64,000 nucleotides of DNA from Neocallimastix lanati (nom. inval.) (GCA_016946835.1 JACVTC010000190.1:62001-126000); one strand, 5' to 3'; positions 24,150 through 35,433 are shown, numbered from the stretch's first letter. Numbers and translations: made by a program. Notes: generated by a model from the sequence alone, not told the origin.

Positions 24150-25180
24150 TAACTGAAAATGAAAATAATTATATCAAATGGAATTTCTTTCAATTATTCA
24201 GAAAACTTTAATCATATTACTGAAATAAATTTGGAAAACCAATATCTTATATAGTTTAGCAATAAATAATATTGATGAATATATAATAAAAAAATAAAAT
24301 AGCTGAAAAAGACAGATGTGAAGTAAATTTAAGAAGTATATAATTGATAAACTTGATAATAATTCTGAAACTGCATAAATAAAATAAAAAAGATATGCTG
24401 AAAGTTAACATTAACCATGATATGTACATTTCTTCGATATATTCTGTAACTTGATATACGAAATCGAAATAATTGACTCTGATGTGTCAAACAGTGTGAA
24501 AATTGAAATATCTAACTTAGTCTTTCCTAATAATTTAAGATAAATAATCACCTTTCAACTTTGTATAGATTGGAAAAAATATTGCATAAATCAAAAAATA
24601 AATAAATATAAAAATACTAGTATTCTATGGATAATGAGGTACTTGAAATGTACAATTATTTATGGACTGAATTACACAAGGAAATGGGACATAGAAGCTT
24701 ATGCCGATTCAGACTTTGGCAGTGACGAAAAAACAAGAAGGTCAACGACTGGGTATATCCTTAGTATAAGGAATACACCTACAAGTTGGTGTTCAAAACT
24801 CCAACGATGCGTTTCTACCTCTACAATGGAATCTGAATATTATAGTCTAAGCAAATGTAGTAAACATTGTACCTGGTATATAAATCTCTTAAATGAAATG
24901 AATTATAATATTGAAAATATTACTATAATTTGCAATAGTAAAAATCAATCAATTAATTCTAAAACTGAACATATTGATATAAGATACCACTACAAAAGAG
25001 AACTAATAAAGGATAACAAAATTAAATTAAGATATGTGAAATCAGAACACATTTTAGCAGATGGATTTACGAAATACCTAAATAACACTCTAATATACAA
25101 ATTCAGAAATTCATTATTAACTAAACAAGAAGATTTAAAAATTTATTAAAACTTAACTTCCAAATATAACATTTAAGAAG
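24150..25180 (+). pseudogene. Internally deleted copia element: gag remnant joined to RNase H
   Basis: At 24175-24240 the translation matches the Gag N-terminus of the intact element (GISFNYSENFNH) with scattered damage, and gag homology runs to about 24600. Protease, integrase and reverse transcriptase are missing. At 24634-25149 a 171-codon open segment encodes the end of copia RNase H: YADSDFGSDEKTRRSTTGY, then STSTMESEYYSLSKCSKH, HIDIRYHY and ADGFTKYLN. Compared with the intact element the middle of pol is lost. The C-terminal end DLKIY matches the RNase H at the right window edge, so the two belong to one family. Confidence 0.75.
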
Positions 25181-25197
25181 TTATATTTGAGTGAGAA

Positions 25198-25387
25198 TGT
25201 TAAAATAAAGAAATAGATATTTTAATATACACATGACATTATTTATATTAAGTATAAATTAAATAAATAGTTATAATGAATATGTTAATAATATTATATA
25301 TTAAATAAAAGTATAAATAATGTAAATTTTACCGAATAAATAATATAAAATTATGAATATAACTAAAATAAAATACTTTGTTATACA
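25198..25387 (+). mobile_element. Putative 3' LTR (LTR-C) of the deleted element
   Basis: Starts TGTTAAAATAAAG directly after a purine-rich GAGTGAGAA, a weak polypurine tract. A hairpin (AAATATAAC/GTTATATTT) lies just upstream of that tract. The start is convincing; the end (TTATACA) is a guess because no second copy was found. Confidence 0.4.
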
Positions 25388-25511
25388 TTAAATTTATTTT
25401 CCATTTTTGTATTTAATAAATTATTAAATAATTAAATGTTAAAATTATTAAATATTTAATAAAATTTTAGAAATATTTTTTCATAAATTATTATTAATAT
25501 ATATGATAGTT

Positions 25512-25559
25512 ACTAAAAAAATGAATTACTTATACATTTAAGTAATTCATTTTTTTAGT
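25512..25559. repeat. Perfect 20-bp inverted repeat with 8-nt loop
   Basis: Arms 25512-25531 and 25540-25559 are exact reverse complements beginning ACTAAAAAAATG, separated by ATACATTT. It stands alone between the LTR-C remnant and element 1. It could be a foldback/MITE relic or a transcript hairpin. Confidence 0.7.
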
Positions 25560-25931
25560 TAAAGCTGTCATAAACTTTAAAGTAATTAGAATTTTTAATT
25601 ATTTGTTTTTATAAATAAGAATTCCTTTTATAATTTCTAAAGATAGTTTTTTAAAAATTTAATAATTAAATTAATTAGATTTTTATTAGTTAATAAATAA
25701 AAGTCTAATTTTTAGATATGAATGTTGTCTATTTAAATTTCTAAAATTAATTTAAATTGTGCGAAATTGAAAGGTAAAAAAATTTTTTTATTTATTAATG
25801 AATTAGACAAATCTATATATTCCATTGATAAAATATTTATTTTTATAGTTTCTATTCCAAAAAAAGGGGGACTCTTTTAATTACAATAACTACCAATTAC
25901 CAAAGTTAAAGTCTGACATTCTTATTCTTTT

Positions 25932-26200
25932 TGTCAAAATAATGATTAATTTAATTAATCTATCTTTAATATAAATAATAACCAATTACTTGTATTAATA
26001 TTTAAAATAAAAAGTATAAAAATCATGGAATTATTATTTTATAAAAATAATATCATATACTATAAAAAGAATAAAAAATACTTTATACTATTTTAAATAT
26101 ATTATAATAAAATATTTTCTAAAAACTACTAATCCATATATATTTATTATTGTGTTTATTATAACTTATTTGAGTGTTTCTTAACATAATATTTTTGACA
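25932..26200 (+). repeat. 5' LTR of element 1
   Basis: 269 bp, TGTCAAAATAATG...TTTTTGACA. It matches 32051-32319 without visible difference and the element 2 LTRs with a few substitutions and a 9-bp length difference. Confidence 0.92.
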
Positions 26201-26214
26201 GATTAAGAGTCTCA
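26201..26214 (+). promoter_or_regulatory. Primer-binding site complementary to the tRNA-Lys(CUU) anticodon arm
   Basis: GATTAAGAGTCTCA begins at the first base after the 5' LTR. The same motif is next to LTRs at 39699, 37821, 52902 and, inverted, at 23134 and 61808. Its complement TGAGACTCTTAATC reads as a tRNA anticodon stem plus a CTCTTAA loop, anticodon CUU (Lys). This implies priming by an internal half-tRNA, as in Drosophila copia. Confidence 0.65.
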
Positions 26215-26448
26215 ATCTCAACCGATTAATCCATATAAAAGCTAAGTATTTTTTTTTAAAATAAAAATTTAACATTAAATAAATTTGAAATTTATATATT
26301 TATTATTAAATATTAATTTTTAATTATTTATATATATATATAAATATTTATAAATTATAAAACTAAAATAAAAGTGGAATCTTTAATATTTAAAATAATT
26401 GTACAAAGAAGTCCAATATCAATATAATTGAATTTGAAAATAAACAAA

Positions 26449-26760
26449 AGGTCAGCTATTAGACATAAGCTGAGGATGAAATAAAAGATCAGCTATTGAA
26501 TATAAGCTGAGAATGAAACAAAAAATCAGCTATATTATATAAGCTGAGAATAAAAGAACATAACATGTCAGCTATATTATATAAGCTGAGAATAAAAGAA
26601 CATAACATGTCAGCTATACTATATAAGCTGAGGATAAAAGAACATAACATGTCAGCTATGCTATATAAGCTGAGAATAAAAGAACATAACATGTCAGCTA
26701 TACTATATAAGCTGAGGATAAAAGAACATAACATGTCAGCTATGCCATATAAGCTGGGAA
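26449..26760 (+). repeat. 42-bp minisatellite of hairpins in the element 1 leader
   Basis: About eight units, the last five at 42 bp, each containing TCAGCT...AGCTGA, a 6-bp-stem hairpin, plus a spacer with AAAAGAACATAACATG. The period of 42 is a multiple of three, so it reads as a short open frame (MSA.LYKLRIKEHN repeated), which is likely coincidental. It lies between the PBS and gag. Element 2 has about two fewer units. Confidence 0.88.
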
Positions 26761-27378
26761 AAATATAATAAAAAATTCAATTATATAATAAATAATTAAA
26801 ATAAAGATTTTAATTAAAATGAAATTACAATAATATATTAAATATGAACAATTAATGATATAATCATTTTCACAACAATAACAAAAATTTTTAAACATAC
26901 TTAATATAAATAAATTAATCTCTTTATACTATTGTTCGTAATATAAATATATACAATACTTTATAATAACATTAATAAAAATAATTTATTCTTAATTAAA
27001 AAAGGAATAGTAACATAATCACATTCACATTATTTAATAAAAGAATCAAAATGATAGGTTTCAGTAATAATAAAATTATACTAATTCCTCCATCAATATT
27101 AAAAAAAAAATGTATATTAATATCTTTAAATTAAATTTTTTAAATATTAATCATTAAAAAATCTATATAAATAGATTAATAATAAATTGTCACTAAAAAT
27201 AGAACCAATCAAAATTAATTACAATTTACATTATTTAATTTAATAAAATAAAATCTAACTAAAGAAATAAAAAAATATATAAAAGACAAATTAAAGAAAA
27301 GCAATAAAAAATAAATTAAGAAAATAATAAAACATAAATACTTTTAATTAAAATTAAGGTAAAAATAAAAAATAGAAA

Positions 27379-30300
27379 ATGAGCAGAAACAATTCAAGAA
27401 GTAACTCCAGAAACCAAATCATTGAAATTCCCGAATCAGAAAGTAATTTCTTCGCTAAAGGAATCTCTTTCAATTACTCCGAGAATTTCAATCATGTTAC
27501 CGAATTAACGGTTGAAAACTTCCAAGATTGGAAAACTAACGTATTGGACCTCTTAATCATCAATAATCTAGATGAATACGTTAGTTTACCAAAAGTAAAA
27601 AAATTGAGAAAGAAGGATATTAAAGAAGATTTAGATAAGTACATTAAAGATAAATTTAATAATTCTCTTGTTTACGATATTGGGACAACCCAAACAGATA
27701 TCAAGAATGACATCATGGTCAAATGGATAATTAATAATAGCCTGGGAAAGAAAACGAAAGAAATAATAAAAAGCCATAGTAAGACCGCCTTCGAAATGTG
27801 GAACTTCCTTCAAGATTCCTTTACTTTAGGAGAAGAGCATCAAAAAATGCTATTACGAAATAAATTAAACAGATTGAAATTTACCACAGATGATGACATA
27901 CATATCTTCCTTGCAACACTTCAAAATATGATCGATGAATTGGAAATCATCGATACAGACATGAGTGATAGTGTAAAGGTAGGGATTCTGAATAGAGCCT
28001 TACCTGAAAATCTAAGGTGGATAAATGTTTTCCAGTACAATAATGAATGGATAAAATGTTGCAATTACGTAAAAAGAATAATACCAGATATTCTTTTCTC
28101 GAACATCAAGGAAAGAAAACTTCAAGAAGAAAACGCAAAAAATATTTTTAATTTACAAACTGAAAACAAAAATAAACAAAATAATAAGCATTTAAAAATA
28201 AGAAGAAGAAAAAATGGAAAATGTTTCTTATGTGGAAAATACGGCCACTACAAAAAGGAATGTTATAAGTATAAAAGAAATAAGCTCTTGAATCAAAACA
28301 ATGAAAATAAATCAATGAAAATTCGAGGAAAATTGAACAAAAAATATAATAAAAGTAAAATTAATAACAAGCATTTATATTCAATAAGCAATTACAACAA
28401 CTATAAAGACGACTACTTAGAAGATTTTTCTAAAGATTATAACTCTGACAATGCAATCGAAATTAATTGTTTAGAAAGAATAAATAATAAAAATCACGAA
28501 AATAGTAATATATATAATAATAACTTCATAGTTTGGATTTTAGATTCAGGTGCATCAATCAGTACTATTAATGACATAAAATTTCTTACTAACATTAAAA
28601 AATGTAAAACAAAAATTTTACTAGCGAATGGTAAAGAAGTATTATCTGAATTTTGTGGCGATTTTGTAGGATTCATTAACAACAACAAATTCATTTTAAA
28701 AAATGTTTATTATTCACGATATATTAAGAGAAACTTAATTTCAATCAATCAATTAATTTCTCAAAATTATAAAGTAATATTCAATAATTATGACAACTCC
28801 CCACAAGCATTAATTTATGATAATAATGGAAATAGAATTTATAAATCTTTATCTAATGATAAAAATACATATCAAATTTTCACTTCCAAACACCAAACAA
28901 ATTTAAATTCAACAAAACATAACGAAATCAATTATACAGTATCAAATAACCAACAAGTAATAGACCTTTGGCATAGACGCCTAGGTCATTATGATATTTC
29001 TAAAATAAAAAATAAATTAAGTAATATCAATCTAAAATTAAAATGCCCAGTATGTATTAATTCCAAATTAAAAAATAAGTCATTTAAACCATCCACCAAT
29101 AAGACTAAACAAATTTTAGAATTAATACATCTAGATCTTGTAGGACCTGTTAATCCTTCAATAAATAACAATAAGTATTTCCTTACAATTTTAGATGACT
29201 ACTCTAGATATGGATGGGTCATCTTCACTGAAAATAAAAATGATGTATTTAACAAATTTATCATTTGGTATAATAAAATTTATAATTCATTAAATATAAA
29301 TATCAAAGCAATTCGATCTGATAATGGGAAGGAATTTCAAAATAGTAAATTTCAAATTTTCTGTGAAGAAAATGGAATTCATCATCAGTTTTCAGTTCCT
29401 TATAACCCTTCTCAAAATGGAAGGGCTGAAAGATTTAATGGTATACTCATTGCTTCTTCAAAATCACTTCTTAACGACGCTAAACTCAGTCATGATTTTT
29501 GGGAGTTTGCTGTTGATACTGCAAACTATATTCATAATCGACTTCCCCATCAAGGCATTCAAAACAAAATTCCATTTGAAGTATTTTATAATAAGCCTGT
29601 AGATTACAATACATTTAGAGTATTCGGATGTAGAGTCTATTTCTTTGTGCCAAAGGAACTAAGATCAAAATTTGACAATAATTCACATCCTGGTATTTTT
29701 CTTGGATATGGCGATCATCCTTCCACTTACAAAATTCTTGATGTTATCAATAATAAAATCATCCAATCTCGCACTGTAGAATTTATGGAAAATGAACCAG
29801 GAAATTCCTTTTTAAATCGTATTCATTCCAATAACAAATTCAGGGAGAGCAACTGTCTAAACCGACTTAGATACCGTAATGAAATTGATGATTATAATAA
29901 TAAAATAACAGATATTATCAATGAAAGAAATGCTACAACAAATTTTAACCAGAATAGAAATATTAACCAGAATAAAAATATTAAAAATCAATCTAAAAAT
30001 AAATCTTCTAAAACAAATAGAATTAGTCGTAAATATTATCCCAATTATCAAAATAATAATAAAAGAATTATCATTAATAACAGTAATCAAAATAATAATA
30101 ATGAAAATAACAACAATACTATTGACAATAATTCAATCAATAATAGTAACAATACTTTCAATCAGGAATTGTTAAATTCAAATGATCACAATTTCAATAA
30201 TAATTCAATCAATATTAATAATGAAATTAAAAATACGACTGAAAATGATAACAACAAAATATCAACAGAAAACCAACAAGAAATTAACAACATTAATAAT

Positions 30301-31974
30301 AAATATAACACAAATAAAGAGAAAAATCAAAACTATCAACATCCTAAAAATTCAAAAAGGAATTTAAACAATTTTACAATTAATTCAAATAAAAGAAAAA
30401 AAATAAACACAGATGAATCAGACATGAAAATTAATGAAAATACATTAATTGAACCATATAACTTCAAGGATATATTCAAATTTAAAGATAAAATAGAATG
30501 GCTAAACGCAATCAAGAAAGAATTAGAAATCATGAAAAATCTTGATGTTTATAAAATTGTTAAAACAGTACCATCAGGATCCAACGTAATATCATCACGA
30601 TGGGTATTTAAGTATAAAAGAGATGCAAACGGAAATGTTATTAAAAGAAAGGCAAGATTAGTTGCAAAAGGATACACTCAACAGTACGGTATCGACTACA
30701 AAGAAACATTTGCACCAACACTAAAACAGGATACAGTTCGAATCATTACAGTTATCGCGGTTCAGAAAAATTTCAATATTGTTCAAATAGACATCAATTC
30801 AGCTTATTTAAATGCACCATTAAATGAGCATATATACATGAAAGCACCAGAGGGTCATCCATCTTACGGAAAATCTTTTTGGGAACTTCACAAAGCTCTT
30901 TACGGCTTAAAACAAGCTGGTAAAGAATGGAATGATAAACTCAATGAAGAATTGATAAAAATAGGTTTCAATAGAATAAAAAGTGAGCCATGTGTTTATA
31001 TTAAATTAAACAATGGGAAGGAAATAGTTTGTATTCTCTCAGTATACGTTGATGACATTCTCATTGCAGGAACAAATCAAGAAATAAATAAAGTAAAACA
31101 ATCTATTCAAAGGAAGTTCAATATAAAGGATATTGGGGATGTTGAATTTGTAATTGGAATAAAATTTACCAAAACTTTAAATGGTTACATTTTACATCAA
31201 GGTAGATATATAAATGACATTTTAAATAAATTCGATATTAACAACTTAACACCAGTAAAAAATCTTATGCCATTAGTAAATCCAAATCTAAGAACCAAGA
31301 AATTCAATGAAACAAAATACCGAAGTGCAATAGGAAGTTTACTATATTTAGCTATCTGTACCCGTCCTGATATTCTTTTTGCTGTTAGTAGAGCTTCAAG
31401 AAAATCAACAGATCCCAACTTAGAAGATTGGATGAATGTTTTAAAAATTTTTAGATATCTCAAATATACAAAAAATTATGGAATCAAAATAGAAAAGGGA
31501 ATGAATTTAAAAATATTTGTAGATGCCGATTTTGCTGGCGATCCGAATACAAGAAAATCAACTTCTGGATTTCTCATGTTAATGGGGGACACTCCAACAA
31601 GTTGGTATTCCAAATTACAGCACTGTGTCTCCACCTCAACTACAGAAGCTGAATATTATAGCTTAAGTGAATGCGCAAAACATTCATTATGGTACAAAAA
31701 TTTACTAAACGAATTAAACATAAATATCAAAGAAATAACAATTTTCGTAGACAATAAAGCAACAATATATAATAGTGAAAATCAATCAATAAATCCGAAA
31801 TCAAAACACATTGATATTAGGTATCATCATATTAGGGATTTAGTAAATAAGAAAATTATAAAATTAAAATACATAAAATCAAAGGACAACCTTGCTGATG
31901 GTTTTACAAAATACTTAAATAACTCTTTAATGGACAAATTTAGAAATACCTTATTAACGAAAATAATTAATTAA
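27379..31974 (+). CDS. Ty1/copia Gag-Pol polyprotein, intact (1531 aa)
   Basis: Single ORF, no frameshift between gag and pol. Gag occupies about 1-280 with a CCHC zinc knuckle (C282, C285, H290, C295). The aspartic protease motif is LDSGAS with D389. Integrase has the HHCC finger (H532, H537, C556, C559) and a DD35E triad at D586, D648 and E684, with NPSQNGRAERFNG. An Asn-rich linker runs from about 830 to 1010. Reverse transcriptase has SRWVFKYKRDANG, ALYGLKQAGKEW and YVDDILIAG (D1225, D1226). RNase H has VDADFAGDPNTRKSTSG (first D about 1382) and ADGFTKYLN. The order protease-integrase-RT-RNase H defines copia. All visible catalytic residues are present, so the copy may be competent. It makes the capsid and the enzymes that reverse-transcribe and integrate the element. 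Confidence 0.95.
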   Translation: MSRNNSRSNSRNQIIEIPESESNFFAKGISFNYSENFNHVTELTVENFQDWKTNVLDLLIINNLDEYVSLPKVKKLRKKDIKEDLDKYIKDKFNNSLVYDIGTTQTDIKNDIMVKWIINNSLGKKTKEIIKSHSKTAFEMWNFLQDSFTLGEEHQKMLLRNKLNRLKFTTDDDIHIFLATLQNMIDELEIIDTDMSDSVKVGILNRALPENLRWINVFQYNNEWIKCCNYVKRIIPDILFSNIKERKLQEENAKNIFNLQTENKNKQNNKHLKIRRRKNGKCFLCGKYGHYKKECYKYKRNKLLNQNNENKSMKIRGKLNKKYNKSKINNKHLYSISNYNNYKDDYLEDFSKDYNSDNAIEINCLERINNKNHENSNIYNNNFIVWILDSGASISTINDIKFLTNIKKCKTKILLANGKEVLSEFCGDFVGFINNNKFILKNVYYSRYIKRNLISINQLISQNYKVIFNNYDNSPQALIYDNNGNRIYKSLSNDKNTYQIFTSKHQTNLNSTKHNEINYTVSNNQQVIDLWHRRLGHYDISKIKNKLSNINLKLKCPVCINSKLKNKSFKPSTNKTKQILELIHLDLVGPVNPSINNNKYFLTILDDYSRYGWVIFTENKNDVFNKFIIWYNKIYNSLNINIKAIRSDNGKEFQNSKFQIFCEENGIHHQFSVPYNPSQNGRAERFNGILIASSKSLLNDAKLSHDFWEFAVDTANYIHNRLPHQGIQNKIPFEVFYNKPVDYNTFRVFGCRVYFFVPKELRSKFDNNSHPGIFLGYGDHPSTYKILDVINNKIIQSRTVEFMENEPGNSFLNRIHSNNKFRESNCLNRLRYRNEIDDYNNKITDIINERNATTNFNQNRNINQNKNIKNQSKNKSSKTNRISRKYYPNYQNNNKRIIINNSNQNNNNENNNNTIDNNSINNSNNTFNQELLNSNDHNFNNNSININNEIKNTTENDNNKISTENQQEINNINNKYNTNKEKNQNYQHPKNSKRNLNNFTINSNKRKKINTDESDMKINENTLIEPYNFKDIFKFKDKIEWLNAIKKELEIMKNLDVYKIVKTVPSGSNVISSRWVFKYKRDANGNVIKRKARLVAKGYTQQYGIDYKETFAPTLKQDTVRIITVIAVQKNFNIVQIDINSAYLNAPLNEHIYMKAPEGHPSYGKSFWELHKALYGLKQAGKEWNDKLNEELIKIGFNRIKSEPCVYIKLNNGKEIVCILSVYVDDILIAGTNQEINKVKQSIQRKFNIKDIGDVEFVIGIKFTKTLNGYILHQGRYINDILNKFDINNLTPVKNLMPLVNPNLRTKKFNETKYRSAIGSLLYLAICTRPDILFAVSRASRKSTDPNLEDWMNVLKIFRYLKYTKNYGIKIEKGMNLKIFVDADFAGDPNTRKSTSGFLMLMGDTPTSWYSKLQHCVSTSTTEAEYYSLSECAKHSLWYKNLLNELNINIKEITIFVDNKATIYNSENQSINPKSKHIDIRYHHIRDLVNKKIIKLKYIKSKDNLADGFTKYLNNSLMDKFRNTLLTKIIN

Positions 31975-32050
31975 TTATATTAAAATCTATCTTCATTTTT
32001 TTTTTATCTTTTAAAAAAGTTTTTTTTTTGAAGCTAGATTTTTGGGGGAA

Positions 32051-32319
32051 TGTCAAAATAATGATTAATTTAATTAATCTATCTTTAATATAAATAATAA
32101 CCAATTACTTGTATTAATATTTAAAATAAAAAGTATAAAAATCATGGAATTATTATTTTATAAAAATAATATCATATACTATAAAAAGAATAAAAAATAC
32201 TTTATACTATTTTAAATATATTATAATAAAATATTTTCTAAAAACTACTAATCCATATATATTTATTATTGTGTTTATTATAACTTATTTGAGTGTTTCT
32301 TAACATAATATTTTTGACA
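32051..32319 (+). repeat. 3' LTR of element 1
   Basis: 269 bp, identical by eye to the 5' LTR, preceded by GGGGGAA and followed by the CTTTT target duplication. Confidence 0.92.
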
Positions 32320-32734
32320 CTTTTTAATAAAAAATTTTTTAAAATTTATATTAAAGGATTATTAGAGAATAAATTTTTTAAAATAAAGTAAAAAAATTAA
32401 AATAAATGTGTTAATTTATTTATTTTTAAATATTATTTATTCAACATAATCTTTGAGAAATAAATAATTTTTTTTATATTTTAATATTAATATAATATTT
32501 AAAAAATAAAATACATTTTTTTTAAAACATATTTAAAAAATTATTTATTAATAAATCTATTTTATTTTCGATTTCATTAAATTGTGACTTGGCAATAACA
32601 CCATTTTACAATTATATTGAAATAATAAAATTAAATTATTAGTTTATAAATATATAAATCATTACTAATAAAAAATTTATAAAAGTAATAATAAATATAT
32701 ATTTTGAACTATGAAAAAATTTATTGATTTCCAT

Positions 32735-33493
32735 TTAATGTTTTCTTTTTTTTCCTTTTTTCTTTTTTTCAGATTGTTTAATTTCTTTTGATAAATTTTT
32801 CAAGTATCGTTTTTTAAAGTTACATAGTGATCCTTCTCTTTGTTTATAATAATAATATATCCCTTCATCTGGAGTTTTAAATATTTTGGGATCTTGTTTA
32901 TAACATGCTATTCTAAATATTTCATCTTCCTTCAATCTTATATTTGTTGGAAATCTTATATTATTGGAATCTAAAAATTTTCTTCTAAAAATACTATCCC
33001 ATACATATCCTTCCAGTAATTTTTTTTTTTTATGAGGAATAAAATTTTTAAATTTATTTATACTATCTACAAAAGTACCTATCACAATATCATTATCTTT
33101 ACTATAATTATATAAATTTTCAAAATATTTTTTATCTATATAATCATCACTATCAATAAAACCAATAAATTCACCATTGGCTATATTAATACCTGTATTT
33201 CTACAAATAGATGGTCCTTTATTTTCTTCAAAATGTATTACTGTAATTCTATTGTCTAATTTTTTAAATTCATTTAAAATATTTAGTGAATTATCTGTGG
33301 AACCATCATCAATACATATTATTTCTATTTCTTTTAATGTCTGACGCAGTACAGATCGTATAGATCTTTTTAAATATGGCTCAGTGTTATAAACAGGAAT
33401 AATAATTGATATTTTAATTGGTAATGAACATTTTATTAAAAATAAATTATTTATATGTAATAATAATAGTAATAAAAATTTTGATAGTGACAT
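32735..33493 (-). CDS. GT2-family glycosyltransferase with N-terminal signal or anchor
   Basis: The ORF is open from 33562 (275 codons). I prefer the Met at 33493 (residue 24 of the long form) because it begins a normal signal-like stretch (MSLSKFLLLLLL...LFLIKC). The A-fold follows: SIIIPVYNTEPYLKRSI (donor-nucleotide start), IICIDDGSTDNS, GPSICRNTGI, and the DxD-type FIDSDDYID that binds metal and sugar nucleotide. RLKEDEIF near the end is the usual acidic ED motif. The C-terminus is a lysine-rich tail. Length fits a bare GT-A domain. It probably adds sugars in the secretory pathway; the acceptor is unknown. No intron is visible. It sits alone between retroelements. I cannot tell whether it is expressed. 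Confidence 0.8.
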   Translation of the reverse strand: MSLSKFLLLLLLHINNLFLIKCSLPIKISIIIPVYNTEPYLKRSIRSVLRQTLKEIEIICIDDGSTDNSLNILNEFKKLDNRITVIHFEENKGPSICRNTGINIANGEFIGFIDSDDYIDKKYFENLYNYSKDNDIVIGTFVDSINKFKNFIPHKKKKLLEGYVWDSIFRRKFLDSNNIRFPTNIRLKEDEIFRIACYKQDPKIFKTPDEGIYYYYKQREGSLCNFKKRYLKNLSKEIKQSEKKKKGKKRKH

Positions 33494-34004
33494 TGAACAA
33501 AAATAATAAATATAAAATTTACTTATTATAAATATATATAAAGTATAAATTAAATTTAACAAAATAAAATATTAATGATTTTTATATTTATATATATTTA
33601 TAGAATTTTATAATTTTGATTAGCATTAGATATAATTGTATTAAAATAAATCAAATTTTTTTATAATAATTTTTTATATTAATTTAAAAAAAAAAAAATT
33701 AGAAATTTTTAGGAACAAAAGCTTAAATTTTTAATATTAAAAACTTTTATATAATATTTATTTCATATGTATTTAATTATTAGTAAATTTAGTTTATAAT
33801 ATATATATAAAATATTATAGTTAAATTTTTTTTTATAGTTTTTTATATATAAGTAAAAATTTAAATAATAAATTGAAATTTATTAATAATTTTGAAATGT
33901 TTATAAAGTGTTGATATATATATATATATTTTTTTTATCATAATAATATATATTATATTATATAATATAATTTTATTCATTTTATAATATTTATAGTATT
34001 TTAT

Positions 34005-34760
34005 TTGGAAAAAAAAATATTATTCTGTACAAAAATCACAACATTTAACATTCAAAAAATAATAGTTATAATTTTCAACTATAATTTAATTCTATTAAAA
34101 AAGATATTAATGACTATTTATGAAACACTTGTACCAATGAGTGATGCAAGTAATGAAATTTATAACGAAATTCAATATAATGAATGAAAAAATTATAGTA
34201 AGAAAGTCTAACCTTTACCAATAATGAAAAGAAGAGAAAATCATGATTTTTTATATGATTATAATAAAAAAACTCAAAATCCTACGAAAGTTTCATCTGT
34301 TAAAAGTACAATAAGTAAGAATAATGAAGTAAATTCAGAAGAAGAGACTATGCTGTAAATAGTAAAATAATTAGAGGTATTCAATTTCAAAAGCCATCAT
34401 TAAATGATATTTATTCTACTTAAACAATTACGTTTTTAGCTGCATCTTCTAATTCAAGTCCTTTTTAAGTTTATAATTATGAAAGTGCTACAGAACAGAG
34501 AAAAAAAAATGCATTCTGAAAAGAATAAAGTACTAATTTTGCAATATTATTACATGGTCTTCACATTAAACCACAAATGTTACGTAATCATATAATACAA
34601 TCAAGAAATGTAATTGAATAATAAATCTTCACAAACTCAAAATTAAAATGCAAAACATATTATTAATATAAAAAAAATGACAAATAATTTAATTAAATAC
34701 TTTTCATTTGTTCCCTCTAATAATTCAATTTCATCCAATATTAATAGATACTATAATTTA
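34005..34760 (+). pseudogene. Decayed gene relic of unknown family (copy also at 62440-62700)
   Basis: Broken plus-strand frames include motifs PMSDASNEIYNEIQ, RRENHDFLYDYN and, further on, RGIQFQKPSLNDIYST. The segment 34020-34290 is clearly related in DNA to 62440-62680 (PMKNASNKIYNEIQH, KRRENHDFSNDLYD). Stops and frameshifts occur in both. I do not recognise the family. The Asn/Ser/Lys composition suits a fungal low-complexity protein or retroelement-carried sequence. Confidence 0.4.
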
Positions 34761-35167
34761 ATTTTTTATTTTTGAAAAGTTTACATAAATTTAAAATTAA
34801 TTTTCATATATATAGATCATAAATTTATGTAATTTTATTATATTAATTAATTATTATATAATTAATTATTATAGATTTTATTAAATCAAACAATAAGCTT
34901 TTTAATCAATTTGTTTCGACTCAAATTGAATATAGAATATATGATTATTTATTATTTATTTATTGTTCTTTTATTATTAATACTATTAATTATAGATATC
35001 CTATTTAATTTTAGGATTACTAAACTAAATTAAAATTAAACTAAACTATATTATTAAAATATTTTATTACAAAATTTTGAATTATTTAGAAATTAAACTT
35101 ATATTTCTAAATGTATAGATTGTAAAAATATAGATTTATTATATAAATTAATATATTTTACATAATT

Positions 35168-35433
35168 TGTTAGAGACAAAATTATTACATATATTTATTT
35201 ATATTATTAATTTATATCAACCAATAATTAATATACAAGTAAATTAAATAATGATTACTAAGATATAAAAATATAAAATAAATTTAATGTAAAATATCTT
35301 TTCAAGAATATATATCTTCATAATAAAAATTATTAATAAACATTTTATAATATTAGTCATAACATAAAATACTTCGTTATATTGTTTTTCTTAATATAGT
35401 GTTTCTCTTAGGTTTATAAGTTTGTTTTTCACA
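35168..35433 (+). mobile_element. LTR-D long terminal repeat, 5' LTR of a decayed element
   Basis: 266 bp, TGTTAGAGACAAAATT...TTTTTCACA. It is related to the inverted copies 50112-50360 and 63297-63566. A leader with tandem palindromic units (35700-35960) and a gag pseudogene follow. Confidence 0.65.

Larger units (their letters stand above)
25932..32319 (+). mobile_element. Copia element 1 (LTR-A family), full length, 6388 bp, TSD CTTTT
   Basis: The two 269-bp LTRs (25932-26200 and 32051-32319) appear identical by eye, start TGTCA, end TGACA and are flanked by CTTTT on both sides (25927-25931 and 32320-32324). PBS 26201-26214 directly follows the 5' LTR. A polypurine tract, GGGGGAA (32044-32050), directly precedes the 3' LTR. 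With an intact ORF this is a recent, potentially active insertion. Confidence 0.93.

Noticed and set aside
26449-26760. CRISPR-like array
   Set aside because: Units are contiguous tandem repeats with no unique spacers, in a eukaryotic retroelement.
26489-26768. Repetitive small proteins on both strands at the leader minisatellite
   Set aside because: A consequence of the 42-bp period being divisible by three; both strands read open equally.
29857-30533. Frames overlapping the Asn-rich part of Gag-Pol on both strands
   Set aside because: Shadows of the intact polyprotein in AAT/AAC-rich sequence.
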